A stretch of DNA of 64,000 nt, taken from Saccharomycopsis fibuligera x Saccharomycopsis cf. fibuligera (taxonomy: Eukaryota > Ascomycota > Saccharomycetes > Ascoideales > Saccharomycopsidaceae). The position numbers were made by a program, and so were the translations under genes. Location: assembly GCA_001936135.1 (NCBI GenBank), contig CP012810.1:2480001-2544000 (forward strand), in the 5' to 3' direction. The notes beneath the pieces are model-generated. The model was not told the origin of the DNA. It made no database searches and was given only the letters and a program-made list of their open reading frames with translations. Below, piece after piece: positions 1 through 9,166 of the stretch (position 1 is its first letter; every line of letters begins with the position of its first letter).

Positions 1-3000
1 TTTGATCCTTTAATCTGCTCTTCTTCCGCAGGGGCATCAGTTTCAGCAGCAGCAGCGCGAACAATATTTGAACCTGCTTCTTCAGCACTTGGTTCACTAA
101 CACTGACACTTGGTTGAGTAGCACCATCATTTGTCGCAGCAGTAGTGCTAGTAGAATTTTCATTATCAACGCTATCATCAACACTACCATCAACATCATC
201 AGCAACCTCTGTAGCAGAATCTGTAGCAGCAACATTAGTAGCAGTATCAGGAGCTGAATCGCCACTGCCAACGGTGACTGTATTCGTGACTACTGAAGTA
301 ACGAGATCGTAATCCTCATACCCATCATACACAAACCCATCATCATCATAGTAGTATTCAATATTTTCATTTTCCAACTCTGGAATTATTTCTTCTGGAT
401 CCTTTGGTCTTTCAAGTTTGGCTTGAATGTATCCTTCATCATTTGGCTTCCCATCCAACAAGACCGTCAATTGGGAAAGTCTTTTTTCTTCAGATTTTCT
501 TACTTTTTCGTCATATATGGCTTTCTCTTCTTGTTCAAGTCTTTGCTTTTCTTGTTCTGCTTGGATTTCTTCTTCGGTGAGCACCGGATAACCATTATAC
601 TTGTAAAATCTTCTTATCCGTTGTTGCTTTTCATACTCTTCCCTGAACTGGAAAGCAAGGTTTGCTTGAGCTCTCAAAATATCTAAATATTGCTGGGATT
701 CACTGATCAAAATACCAATCGTTTGATCAATTACTGATGCAACGGCATGGGTTGGTTGCAAATCTGGCTCCAAAGAATTCAACGTTCCACGAGTCTTGAG
801 CAAAGTTTCCTTGATTTTGAAGAATTCCTTGAAATTTTGCCAATTCTTTTTGTGGTTGATTGTTACTTGTTGTTTCTTCTTTTTATCCAATTCGCTATTG
901 TAAAGATCTCTTTTTGACTCGTAAAAACTTTCAATTTGATTTGATTCATCATTGCGTCTTTCCAAATTGCCATGTTCGTTTTTATCTTCACCATCATAAT
1001 CAAGCTGCAAAACGCCTTGCTCTTTAACAGAATCAATGTCAAACAAAAAACTTTCATCGTCTTCATCTTGTGAATTAACTGGATCTCTTTCCAAGTACTC
1101 CATGAATTTACTATCCCATTCGTCCAATACAATGTCACTGAAGTTTTCAAAAATATCCAAGTTTCTAAATTTTAAACTATTAAATTCTTCCAAAACTTCA
1201 GCAAACCCGTTTTCTATAATGTTTTTCAAATTATTTGCTCTAAATTCAATACCTTGTCTAATTTCAGTAAATTTGTCTCTTACAACTTTTCTGGAAATTT
1301 TGTTAATCACGTTACGAGTGTTTTTGTTTATAGTGAGTTTATGCACCAAATTAGACTTGTACAAATACTCACCTGGAGTGAATAACTGATCTTCAGTGAT
1401 AGAGTCCAGCGCAGGAGCAATAACTTCACCCTGAGAAACTTCAATGTCTTTACCTACTTTGACATAATTCAAGTAAAAATCTCTGTCCTCAAAAGTAGGA
1501 TCCTCTGCCTTTTTTAGCAAAGTCTTGTTGAAATTTAAATCATTGATGTATGAGATTTCGTCAACTAATTCCAAGTATCCAGTATAGTTCAACCCCTGAG
1601 AGTCTGAGGCACCATCAGGATATTCATGGCTGAAGAATTTTAATTCATCTTCAGAATCTTCAGATTTTGTATTTTCCTTAAGTGGCTCCTCATTAATGAT
1701 AAAGTTTTCATTATTCAAAAAGACATCGACAGTATCAATATCGCGAATGAATTTTTGTAATTGGATGTATCCTTCATTAATAAAATCATTAAAACTTCTA
1801 AGATTCTCTTCCAATAATGGCTGGAATGCTCTTGTGGCATAATCTTCTTCAAATTGCAAGAATTCGTTGTTAAAATCTTCAATGACACCATCACAGGTAT
1901 TCTTCACAATATCATGCCATCTATCAACTTGTTTTTGAACAGGGGTCAATGAAGATTCTGGTTTCAAATATTTGATATGCTCTGCTTCTAGTTGCGCACT
2001 GGGATATGGTGTAGCTTCGCTAGCAATAGCATCAGAAGCAGCGATTGACGTAGCAGCGGCAAGAATACTATCTGTGCCTAAACCGGTGAGAAATGTAGAA
2101 GTGGCATATTTGTTCAATAATGAAGACAATCTCTCAATTTCAGCATCTAACGGATCTTCAGTCAAAAATGCATAATAATACTCAAGTAACTTACTGTAAG
2201 CTTTGGCAGAAGTGACAAAAATCACGCCTTCGGCGCTGAAAAACTTGGTAACAACATTTTCATTCTTCTCATTGAGCAAGAAAGGTTCCAAATGTTTTTG
2301 ATATAAAAAATTGATATGGGAAAAAAGATATTCTGCTGCTGGTCCAATGTAATGTCTTTTGGCAATATTAGCTGATGATTGAGTAACAGAAATACTTTTT
2401 CTAACTGATGGTTTGATGACCCCGTTATGAAATCCAATCACTTGCGGTAACAAATGATTGTTGAAAAATGAAGCAGAATGTTCAAAATGAGTATTCAAAT
2501 ATGTCGTGGCTGGGCCAATGTATGCATTATATGCTCTCCCCCACAAAAGTTTGGAAATTTCAATTGTTGAGTAGTAAATCTCGAGGGTCTTTGGAAGTGC
2601 GACTTCGCTCAAAAAGTCCTGAAATTTTTGATAATATTCAGGAATGAGAACATGGTTCAAATGACGAATCCCTCTCTTAACATTTGGAGCAACTTTTCTG
2701 TAGTATAAAATTCTTCCCTGGATATTCCATCTGTAAAGTTTTTCAGAAACAACAATATATGTCTTCTGGATAGCAGGAAATGCAAAATCATTCAAAAACA
2801 CCACGAGCAAATCAGTGGCTACCAAAGTGTACCGTTTGACATAATTGCCAAAAATCCCCGAGTATTTTGCTATATATGGTGAAGATCTGACATAAACGTC
2901 ATTGGAAATTGCGGCTGCCTTATCAACATGTTGAGCAAGATACTGGTTGTAGTAGCCAGCAACTATAGCACTGCCTGCATCTATATGAGGCTTCACATTA

Positions 3001-3392
3001 GCATTGAACACTGCCAATAGCTTTTCTGTAGCTGGAACAACCACAATACTATTAATTGGCTCATAAACTTTAGTTTGCAAGATTGTTTGATATTGAGTTA
3101 AGTGGTGATTGGCAATTTCGACATATGGGCTTATTGCTGCATATGTTTTAACAAGTTGACCATTGACATAGTGGTAATTGTCATTCTCATTGAGTTTTTC
3201 TTTCCAAACTTCATAATTGTCTCTCAATTCAAGAAATGTGGGATTTCCATTGACTTTTGCCTTGAAGGCAACAACTTTCGGATTATATTGGAAAGCTTCG
3301 TACCTCAGCTTTGTGTTCACTGCCGAACCAATGAACAATATAGCGAAAAGAAACACTAGGAATATTCTTTTACCATATCCACGCTTAGCCAT
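1..3392 (-). CDS. SHE10: She10/Osw7-like secretory-pathway protein, C-terminus cut by the window edge
   Basis: The frame is open from an ATG at 3392-3390 to the left window edge, about 1130 codons with no stop, so the C-terminus is missing. The protein starts MAKRGYGKRIFLVFLFAILF: a short basic stretch and a hydrophobic core that fit a signal peptide or N-terminal anchor. After it comes a long helical region with repeated Tyr-rich segments (around residues 90-420), then an acidic, Lys/Glu-rich coiled-coil region (about 750-1000) and a low-complexity Thr/Ala/Asp tail. The N-terminal anchor followed by Tyr-rich helical repeats resembles fungal She10/Osw7, which is linked to outer spore wall assembly in S. 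cerevisiae. The yeast protein is about half this length, so the name is tentative. It is divergent from IRC6 across a 583-bp gap. Confidence 0.5.
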   Translation of the reverse strand, partial: MAKRGYGKRIFLVFLFAILFIGSAVNTKLRYEAFQYNPKVVAFKAKVNGNPTFLELRDNYEVWKEKLNENDNYHYVNGQLVKTYAAISPYVEIANHHLTQYQTILQTKVYEPINSIVVVPATEKLLAVFNANVKPHIDAGSAIVAGYYNQYLAQHVDKAAAISNDVYVRSSPYIAKYSGIFGNYVKRYTLVATDLLVVFLNDFAFPAIQKTYIVVSEKLYRWNIQGRILYYRKVAPNVKRGIRHLNHVLIPEYYQKFQDFLSEVALPKTLEIYYSTIEISKLLWGRAYNAYIGPATTYLNTHFEHSASFFNNHLLPQVIGFHNGVIKPSVRKSISVTQSSANIAKRHYIGPAAEYLFSHINFLYQKHLEPFLLNEKNENVVTKFFSAEGVIFVTSAKAYSKLLEYYYAFLTEDPLDAEIERLSSLLNKYATSTFLTGLGTDSILAAATSIAASDAIASEATPYPSAQLEAEHIKYLKPESSLTPVQKQVDRWHDIVKNTCDGVIEDFNNEFLQFEEDYATRAFQPLLEENLRSFNDFINEGYIQLQKFIRDIDTVDVFLNNENFIINEEPLKENTKSEDSEDELKFFSHEYPDGASDSQGLNYTGYLELVDEISYINDLNFNKTLLKKAEDPTFEDRDFYLNYVKVGKDIEVSQGEVIAPALDSITEDQLFTPGEYLYKSNLVHKLTINKNTRNVINKISRKVVRDKFTEIRQGIEFRANNLKNIIENGFAEVLEEFNSLKFRNLDIFENFSDIVLDEWDSKFMEYLERDPVNSQDEDDESFLFDIDSVKEQGVLQLDYDGEDKNEHGNLERRNDESNQIESFYESKRDLYNSELDKKKKQQVTINHKKNWQNFKEFFKIKETLLKTRGTLNSLEPDLQPTHAVASVIDQTIGILISESQQYLDILRAQANLAFQFREEYEKQQRIRRFYKYNGYPVLTEEEIQAEQEKQRLEQEEKAIYDEKVRKSEEKRLSQLTVLLDGKPNDEGYIQAKLERPKDPEEIIPELENENIEYYYDDDGFVYDGYEDYDLVTSVVTNTVTVGSGDSAPDTATNVAATDSATEVADDVDGSVDDSVDNENSTSTTAATNDGATQPSVSVSEPSAEEAGSNIVRAAAAETDAPAEEEQIKGS

Positions 3393-3975
3393 TGTGGGTG
3401 GGTATTTGTTGAATAGCTTTAAATTTTTATTGATATATGTTTTAAATCGTTCAACGCCTTTCTTTCCAGCCAATTGCTAAGCTAGATCAACGTTGCTGGG
3501 GAAAGCTAATGGTTTTAAAACATTTAGACCACTAACAAACCAAGCGACTGCTCTACGGTGATGATGACCGCCCTCCGTTACCCTGGAAAACTGAAATTAG
3601 CTGGCGGTTGCTTCGTCCTGATGTCAACTGAAATCCGCCACATAGCAAATTGCTACCACTTTACTACAACAATGCCAACGCTAGCAAGCAGCAGTTGCTC
3701 AAGACTTGGCCTTTGTAATTTGTCTAATAGCTGTAGCAAATATATAATAATATAATTGCATGGGAGTCTACCGAGCATGAAGTGACACTTGCAGGATAGA
3801 GGTTATCAACTTCTTGTTGATCCGTGTACTGGGTACATACAGCAGAAGCAAAGACTGTTTGTATTTTCTTTCAATGCGTGAAATTAATGCAAATACGTAG
3901 ACGAGTAGACTCAAATGGCCAGCGAGATCTCCTTTTATTGACAAGTATCTAGACAGATATCAGTACAAAATCATC
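3393..3975. other. Divergent intergenic region, She10-like / IRC6
   Basis: This 583-bp region lies between two divergent starts and should hold both promoters. I see no RNA gene or repeat. Short open frames here start at TTG or GTG and are not credible genes. Confidence 0.6.
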
Positions 3976-5058
3976 ATGGTTGAAAAGAATAAGGTCTTGA
4001 TTATAGGCGCTCCAAAATCGGGGAAGCTCACGCTTACCAAGAAACTATTTGGCACAGTGCCAGACATTGCTTCCGAAGAGCCGCATTCGGGGTTGATTCA
4101 TCAAGTGACATTGAAAACCAAATACTATACGAAGCCGATAGATATATGGATTGATGAATTTGTGGATTCATATGACAATGATGGTGATGCTGAAGAAGAA
4201 AAAGCTGCAGTAGCAAAAATAAACGAACCAAAATCAGGTTTTCAGCTTTTGCAAGATTGGTTCACCGAATTCAATAGCCCTGATTACAAAGAGATACGAG
4301 ATGTGATATCGGGGATAATTTTATGTTTGGATATTAGTAATAGTGTGGGTTATAATATAGAGCAGATTGAAAAAGTGGCTCAGTGGTTAGTAAAAACTAA
4401 AGAAACGTTACAGAAAGATGAGAAGGATAATATAGCAGTAGAAGTTGGGAGTAAGAATCAAGAGCCAACGAACAAGGAAGCTGAAAACGACAATAGTCAA
4501 AATGCTGAAGGTGATGAAGGTAATAACAATGATAATAATTTCAACGATCTCAATGACTACAACACCCAAATATGGAATGGCTTTATTACGGTAGCCGCAA
4601 TCCGAAAACAACCCGGATCCAAATCGGAGCTAGATCCAAGTCATCTTGAAGAAATATTCTGGGACAATGATTTGGATTTTTGCGTTTATACGGAATCCTC
4701 CACTATAAACGATACCCAAACAAATCAATATGGGGAAAAATCAGGTTTGCCAAAGATCAAAGAAATAATTGATTGCTTTGAATGGAATAATATACGAGTA
4801 GTATCGAGCAATGAGAATGGCAAAAACAATAACACGAATTTTCGGAAAAAGGAAGAACTACTTCAAGAATTGGCAGAACCATTGGTGAAAACTGAAGACA
4901 AAGAATCTTCAGAAAAACTCGACGATAAACACACTGAACTAGAACATTTGATACGCAAAATCAAAATTGCCAAAGAGAATGCATCTAACATTGATGATCA
5001 GCAAGCAAAAGAGAAATTTGCTCAAGATTTTGTAAATGATTTAATAGACTACTTATGA
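3976..5058 (+). CDS. IRC6: Irc6, clathrin/AP-1 accessory GTPase-like protein
   Basis: The protein is 360 aa and starts at a clear ATG. Irc6 and its human relative p34/AAGAB act on clathrin adaptor complexes and Rab-type GTPases at the trans-Golgi/endosome. The N-terminus (KVLIIGAPKSGKLTLTKKLF, residues 6-25) is a P-loop-like G-domain start. Blocks typical of Irc6 are visible: the acidic WIDEF segment near residue 58, YGEKSGLPKIKEIIDCFEWN near 253, and the C-terminal helix ending FAQDFVNDLIDYL. The P-loop is degenerate: Leu18 replaces the usual Ser/Thr after GK, so nucleotide binding may be weak, as expected for a pseudo-GTPase. The protein is longer than the roughly 237-aa S. cerevisiae form because of Asn/Asp/Glu-rich insertions at about residues 140-190 and 275-310. 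Orthology is well supported by the C-terminal block. Confidence 0.9.
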   Translation: MVEKNKVLIIGAPKSGKLTLTKKLFGTVPDIASEEPHSGLIHQVTLKTKYYTKPIDIWIDEFVDSYDNDGDAEEEKAAVAKINEPKSGFQLLQDWFTEFNSPDYKEIRDVISGIILCLDISNSVGYNIEQIEKVAQWLVKTKETLQKDEKDNIAVEVGSKNQEPTNKEAENDNSQNAEGDEGNNNDNNFNDLNDYNTQIWNGFITVAAIRKQPGSKSELDPSHLEEIFWDNDLDFCVYTESSTINDTQTNQYGEKSGLPKIKEIIDCFEWNNIRVVSSNENGKNNNTNFRKKEELLQELAEPLVKTEDKESSEKLDDKHTELEHLIRKIKIAKENASNIDDQQAKEKFAQDFVNDLIDYL

Positions 5059-5228
5059 TTATACAATAGTAACCAATTTTACAAGCACAATATAACAACA
5101 TTTCCTACAATACTGTAAGCATCAACACAAAAAACACATTAAAAAGAAAACATTAGAAGTAGTTTTTCATTGAAAAAGTATGTAAGAATTTGGTACAGTA
5201 AAATTATCAAAAACACAAGACATTAAGC

Positions 5229-6163
5229 TTAATGGTGAGTAGCTTGTCTTCTTTGTTCAGCAATGATTTCAGTAACTTCTTCCAACTTAGCCTTAGCTCT
5301 CTTCAAAGTACCCAATCTCTTCTTGGCTAACTTCTTAGCTCTCTTTTCACCAGAGTTTCTCAACAATTCAATCAATCTTCTTTCGTATGGAGCCAAACCA
5401 CTGACTTCTCTAACAACACCTCTGACGAAAGAGGTTCTCTTGGACAAGACACCCTTCTTGTAAGAGATTTTTGGAGCAACAGCTTTTGGAGTCACAACGT
5501 GACCTTTGTTCAATCCGACAGCAATACCTATACATTGTTAGTTTGATGTTATTTCGTGTGGATTTTTTTATTTTTTTAACCAAATTGCTTTTCCCGTATC
5601 GAGTCTCTATTCATCCCATATTTTCAATATCTTGCTATCACGTAGATTATATGTTCACAGAGACAGTAGTTTTTATGGTATACAGCCTCAATATTGCACA
5701 TTCTCTTGAGGCTCTCAAATTGGAAAATCTTAGTAAAACTTTTCTTGCAGCTTATATCTTGCTGTATGTTTATGATTATTGGCAGTAAGCAGATAATGCT
5801 TCATAAAATTTTTACTTAAAATTGATGCAATACTTTTTCACTTATTTTTCACTTTATCTTATATAATACAATCATTCTATAACCAAATTCTTGCTTGGTT
5901 ATGTTCAACTTCCACTATTCATTCAAACTGTATATGATCATGCTTTGTAACTTGATAGTCTGTTGACTTGAAAACTTTTGTTTGCGATGAAATGTCATAT
6001 TCATATAATAAATTAAAATCTTGTTCTCTTAAATCTGGCGAATGGACTGAAAATCTTGACTTTTGGTATGACAATATGACAGCATGACACTATTTAACAA
6101 TAATAGAGACTCTCAACGACAAATTTATATTTCCACTATCTATCACATACCTGATCTGGCCAT
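5229..6163 (-). CDS. RPL36: 60S ribosomal protein L36 (eL36), one intron
   Basis: This is a large-subunit ribosomal protein. Exon 1 is only 13 nt (6163-6151, ATGGCCAGATCAG), followed by a GTATGTG donor. Exon 2 runs 5527-5229. Joining them gives [20 protein letters not shown] and a 103-aa protein ending EQRRQATHH, close to the 100 aa of yeast eL36. The conserved core [20 protein letters not shown] is intact. The 623-nt intron (5528-6150) ends ACTAAC...TATAG, a normal branch point and acceptor. Yeast RPL36 genes also carry an early intron. The intron is long compared with the 78-150 nt introns elsewhere in this window, which fits the usual yeast pattern of long introns in ribosomal protein genes. 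Any start inferred from exon 2 alone would miss the true N-terminus. Confidence 0.95.
5528..6150 (-). other. RPL36 intron
   Basis: The 623-nt intron has donor GTATGTG at 6150 and acceptor TATAG ending at 5528, with an ACTAAC branch site about 15 nt upstream of the acceptor. I looked for an intron-encoded C/D-box snoRNA and found no convincing paired C and D boxes. Confidence 0.88.
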
Positions 6164-6686
6164 TTTTGTGTATATTATATATTCTTGTCGATATTATACT
6201 AAGTCAGTGCAAAGTCGCTAGTATCAACTCTGAAATTAGAAATTTTGTTTTATTTTTGCAGTCGGTCAGTCAGCGAGCGCAGAGACCGAGTGAGTGAGTG
6301 AGTGAGAATTCTCCAGACACTGGAGGTCGGTGGAGCTCCAACAGGGGTCACCCTGTCTGCCTCAGGGTGGTGGATTACTGTCGTTTCCGCCCTGCGGAAC
6401 AGGAAACCGCGAAAAAGAAACGGCAAAAAATGGACGGCTGCGGGTCAGCTGATACCTTCCGGTACGGTGTGACCTTGTAAGATATATATTTTAGCCCTAT
6501 ATTGGATCAGGTGAATGGCACGTTGTTGATATGTCTTACAATAGCCCTCACTTCCGCCCTCTCCCTCCTCCCATCATCGCTCTAAGCAATAACTGTATTA
6601 GCAAAGCATCTTTAATGATAAAGAACTATGTTACTGCTAGAATATAGAAAGACTAGTTTATATGAGTTGCAGCTCAAACAATCGCA
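6164..6686. promoter_or_regulatory. Divergent RPL36/CMC4 promoter with a GC-rich hairpin block
   Basis: This 523-bp spacer lies between RPL36 (-) and CMC4 (+). A GC-rich block at 6263-6474 stands out against AT-rich flanks and holds several perfect inverted repeats: arms at 6263-6267/6284-6288, 6311-6316/6320-6325, the 10-bp palindrome 6331-6340, 6341-6346/6351-6356, 6385-6390/6394-6399, and a nested pair 6043+400-type arm at 6443-6447/6470-6474 enclosing 6453-6456/6461-6464. A GTGA tetranucleotide repeat sits at about 6289-6305. The block is about 100-310 bp upstream of the RPL36 ATG, where ribosomal-protein gene activator sites usually lie. It could instead be a structured RNA. Confidence 0.5.
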
Positions 6687-7001
6687 ATGACCGATCCTTG
6701 CAAGCCACAGGCTTGTGCCATTCAAAGTATGTTTTTACTTCAACTTAATACAATATTTAATGCTTCACACACGCTCGTCAAATTAACGCAATTGAGACCT
6801 ATAGACTGCTTAACAGCATCGGGATACGATGAGTCCAAATGTACAAAAATCATTGATGAGTTATACAGCTGCTGTCTGAAATTCTATTCCGAGAAAGGAG
6901 AAGATGCAAGAACTCCATGTTGTCCTATCCCTAGGTTATTGAAATTCAAAGTACAACAGCGAGAAAAGGAGAAACTTGACGCTCAACTAGTGCGACAGTG
7001 A
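6687..7001 (+). CDS. CMC4: Cmc4, mitochondrial intermembrane-space twin-cysteine protein, one intron
   Basis: Exon 1 is 6687-6726, the intron 6727-6804 (GTATGT...CTATAG), and exon 2 6805-7001. The spliced product is 78 aa: MTDPCKPQACAIQNCLTASG and onward, with Cys at 5, 10, 15, 26, 36-37 and 52-53, including a CX9C pair (26/36). It closely tracks yeast Cmc4, including the KIIDELYSCC and PCCPIPRLL blocks, and the yeast gene also has an intron. Proteins of this type are oxidised and trapped in the intermembrane space by Mia40/Erv1. The intron is 78 nt with no in-frame stop, so an unspliced message would encode a 104-aa protein with a 26-residue insert just before Cys15. The spliced form is preferred because only it restores the Cys spacing. 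Confidence 0.92.
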   Translation: MTDPCKPQACAIQSMFLLQLNTIFNASHTLVKLTQLRPIDCLTASGYDESKCTKIIDELYSCCLKFYSEKGEDARTPCCPIPRLLKFKVQQREKEKLDAQLVRQ

Positions 7002-7934
7002 GTAAAATACAGAGTGCTATAAACTAGCGTCTCATTCATATAACTAAACATTTTATTGCTACAATTTCCCATTTTTATGCCCTTTTCGGGATTGTGTAAA
7101 CACGTTTAATTCTTTCACTACAATGAATAATGATTACTGGTTGTAAATAATACAATTGACAATTTTGCTTGTCAATAAAATGTATGACTCGAGCCGCGAT
7201 ACCAAAAAAGTAAGTTTCATGATACGACGTAAAAGGCCGTAGAATCGAGTATCTCTACCCATGTTAATCTCAGGCTGCCGCGAGCACGACAATCGTCAAA
7301 GACGATATGTTACGACCAAGGAAGAAGAGGTTCGAACCGTGACTCTGGGCGCCTTTATTGTAAAAGACATTGTATACAGAAGTATAAAAAGGGAAAAAAG
7401 ATATTAGAAAGAAGTAGAGGTTTAGACTGGTTTATATAGTATTTGGAAAAAAAAAAAAAAAAAAAAAATCGTGTGTAGTCTTTCTCCGGGTAAACCATTT
7501 TGGAGCTCTCAGGCATAAAAGTGGTAGAACGTATCAACATCAACAGGACATGCATGGTGTTGCTGAGGATTACCAACGTGAAATCATCACCATATCATTT
7601 CAGTATGATGGGTATGCTATAGTGTTAAATGCTCTTTTAGGTTGCTTAAAACTCTTCGCTTGTCTAATTCCTTGAAAGTAATACTGATTTTGATTCGCGC
7701 CTCAAGAAGAATATCTATGGATCTTTTTGATCGTATAGTAATACATAATACTTTCTTGGTCAAGATCGATCATTGCAACTTGGCAAATCGGTTCTCTAGT
7801 TCTAAGCACTGTTTTCACAGCCTATGTTTCAAGACAAATATTTCGTAACACTAGTACAAAAATACAAACACTTTCAATGTATCATATTATATATTTACAT
7901 GTAATGACATATAGCAACAAGTAATTTATAAGAA
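7002..7934. other. Convergent gap between CMC4 and MRPL24
   Basis: This 933-bp gap lies between converging genes, longer than terminators alone need. It holds a GC-richer patch at 7190-7355 with a perfect hairpin (arms 7292-7297/7301-7306) and a 10-bp palindrome GGTTCGAACC at 7329-7338. A poly-A run follows at about 7447-7469. There is no credible ATG-started gene. Confidence 0.5.
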
Positions 7935-8708
7935 TTAAACAGTAACAGAAGCAAAATCAAAATGCAAGTCTGTCAAATACTGCACTATCTTCTCCACTGG
8001 TTCATCTCTGTATTGGAACATAAACTCTTTGAATGTTAAATCAGTATTGTTTTCCAAATGCAAACCATACAAAGCGCTCAAAAGTCTTCTTTTACCAACA
8101 ATAATCTTTTTATCGTCGACTTTAGCGTAAACTGGAATCTTTTCCCCATTTTCTTTTTCAATAAGTTCCACATAATTAGTTTTTGGGTTTTCTTGATCGG
8201 CTTTTTTCATTAGCACTCTGAAACGCAATTTCCAGCCAGTTGGACCCAACTCCTTGATTCTTGCTGGCTTATCCTTAGAAAGATAGTTATCAATACCACC
8301 TTCTTTAGTTATTGTTCTCAAGACTCTTGCAGTGACTTTAATATTGATAGTTCTTTGTAAAGCTTCACTCCACAACTTCTTCTTTATCACATTTGGAGTC
8401 CAACTTCTTCTGGTTTTTATCTTGGACTTTTCGGATATTTGGTTACCAAACTGGATGAAAGATCCACCATAGAGACCCTTGTTACTTTGCTTAAAAATTC
8501 TGGATTCATCATATTTGTACTCAGGGAACTCTGGTTTTTCAGAAGGTATGTGAAGGTTCTTAGGTATGTATTCCCCAACTTTTGGAAGTTCAACACTGGC
8601 AGTTTTACGTGCCTCTATGGTCTTCCATTCTCTTGACAAGGCGGATGCGGTGGAAAACTGGAAACAGCCCCTTATGCTGGTTGGCACTGCTTTGGATAAT
8701 GCAAACAT
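7935..8708 (-). CDS. MRPL24: Mitochondrial large-subunit ribosomal protein bL28m
   Basis: The protein is 257 aa, matching the roughly 258 aa of yeast Mrpl24, and belongs to the mitoribosomal 54S subunit. The N-terminus ([20 protein letters not shown]) is rich in Ser/Arg with no acidic residues, as expected for a mitochondrial presequence. The bL28 core is evident at about residues 70-130: [40 protein letters not shown], then [20 protein letters not shown]. The C-terminal half carries the fungal mitochondrial extension ([16 protein letters not shown] and on). The start is the first ATG of the frame and gives the expected presequence. It converges on CMC4. Confidence 0.93.
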   Translation of the reverse strand: MFALSKAVPTSIRGCFQFSTASALSREWKTIEARKTASVELPKVGEYIPKNLHIPSEKPEFPEYKYDESRIFKQSNKGLYGGSFIQFGNQISEKSKIKTRRSWTPNVIKKKLWSEALQRTINIKVTARVLRTITKEGGIDNYLSKDKPARIKELGPTGWKLRFRVLMKKADQENPKTNYVELIEKENGEKIPVYAKVDDKKIIVGKRRLLSALYGLHLENNTDLTFKEFMFQYRDEPVEKIVQYLTDLHFDFASVTV

Positions 8709-9166
8709 CTTTGCTGATGTGTATCTGATTTAGCAAGATTGATGTAGTAATGCTGCTTACTCAGTCATTCACTTACACACGCACACACACTCTCTTCACT
8801 TACTTTTATCATAGCTGTTACTGAAATTTTTTTTCCTCTCCAGATCGTGAGCTTAGGATCTTACCCGCTGGATTGGCCGGTCATGCCGGGGCACACAACC
8901 GTTGAAGCGCGTCATTTACAATGTTAGTGAGAGAACATAAGCACGCTCTACACTAATTAGGAATGTGATATATGCTGTAGCAGTCATGAATGGTATTTTT
9001 ATTGAAAAGAAAGAAATGCTTTTTGCTTTTTGCTTTTTGTTGTTCTATTTGTTTGGTATGCATGGTAGGGGGAAAAAAAGGATATTTGGAAGCGATGCTG
9101 CTGCGTGTAGATATATATAAATAAAAAAGCATGTCCATATTCATGTTCCAGTGAGAATTGTATAGC
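8709..9166. other. Intergenic region upstream of MRPL24
   Basis: This 458-bp region holds the MRPL24 promoter and the 3' flank of the next minus-strand gene. A short CA-rich run lies near 8775-8792 and a GGCCGG/GCCGGGG-rich stretch near 8875-8892. No gene seen. Confidence 0.5.

Noticed and set aside
5528-6150. snoRNA inside the RPL36 intron
   Set aside because: I looked for paired C (RTGATGA) and D (CTGA) boxes or an H/ACA ending and found no convincing set.
6298-6480. 60-codon frame over the GC-rich hairpin block
   Set aside because: It starts at GTG and merely reflects the lack of AT-rich stops in a GC-rich patch.
7270-7350. Possible tRNA, suggested by the B-box-like GGTTCGAACC
   Set aside because: On neither strand do the flanking bases form a 5-bp T-stem, and no A box or acceptor stem lies at the right distance. 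The palindrome explains the match.
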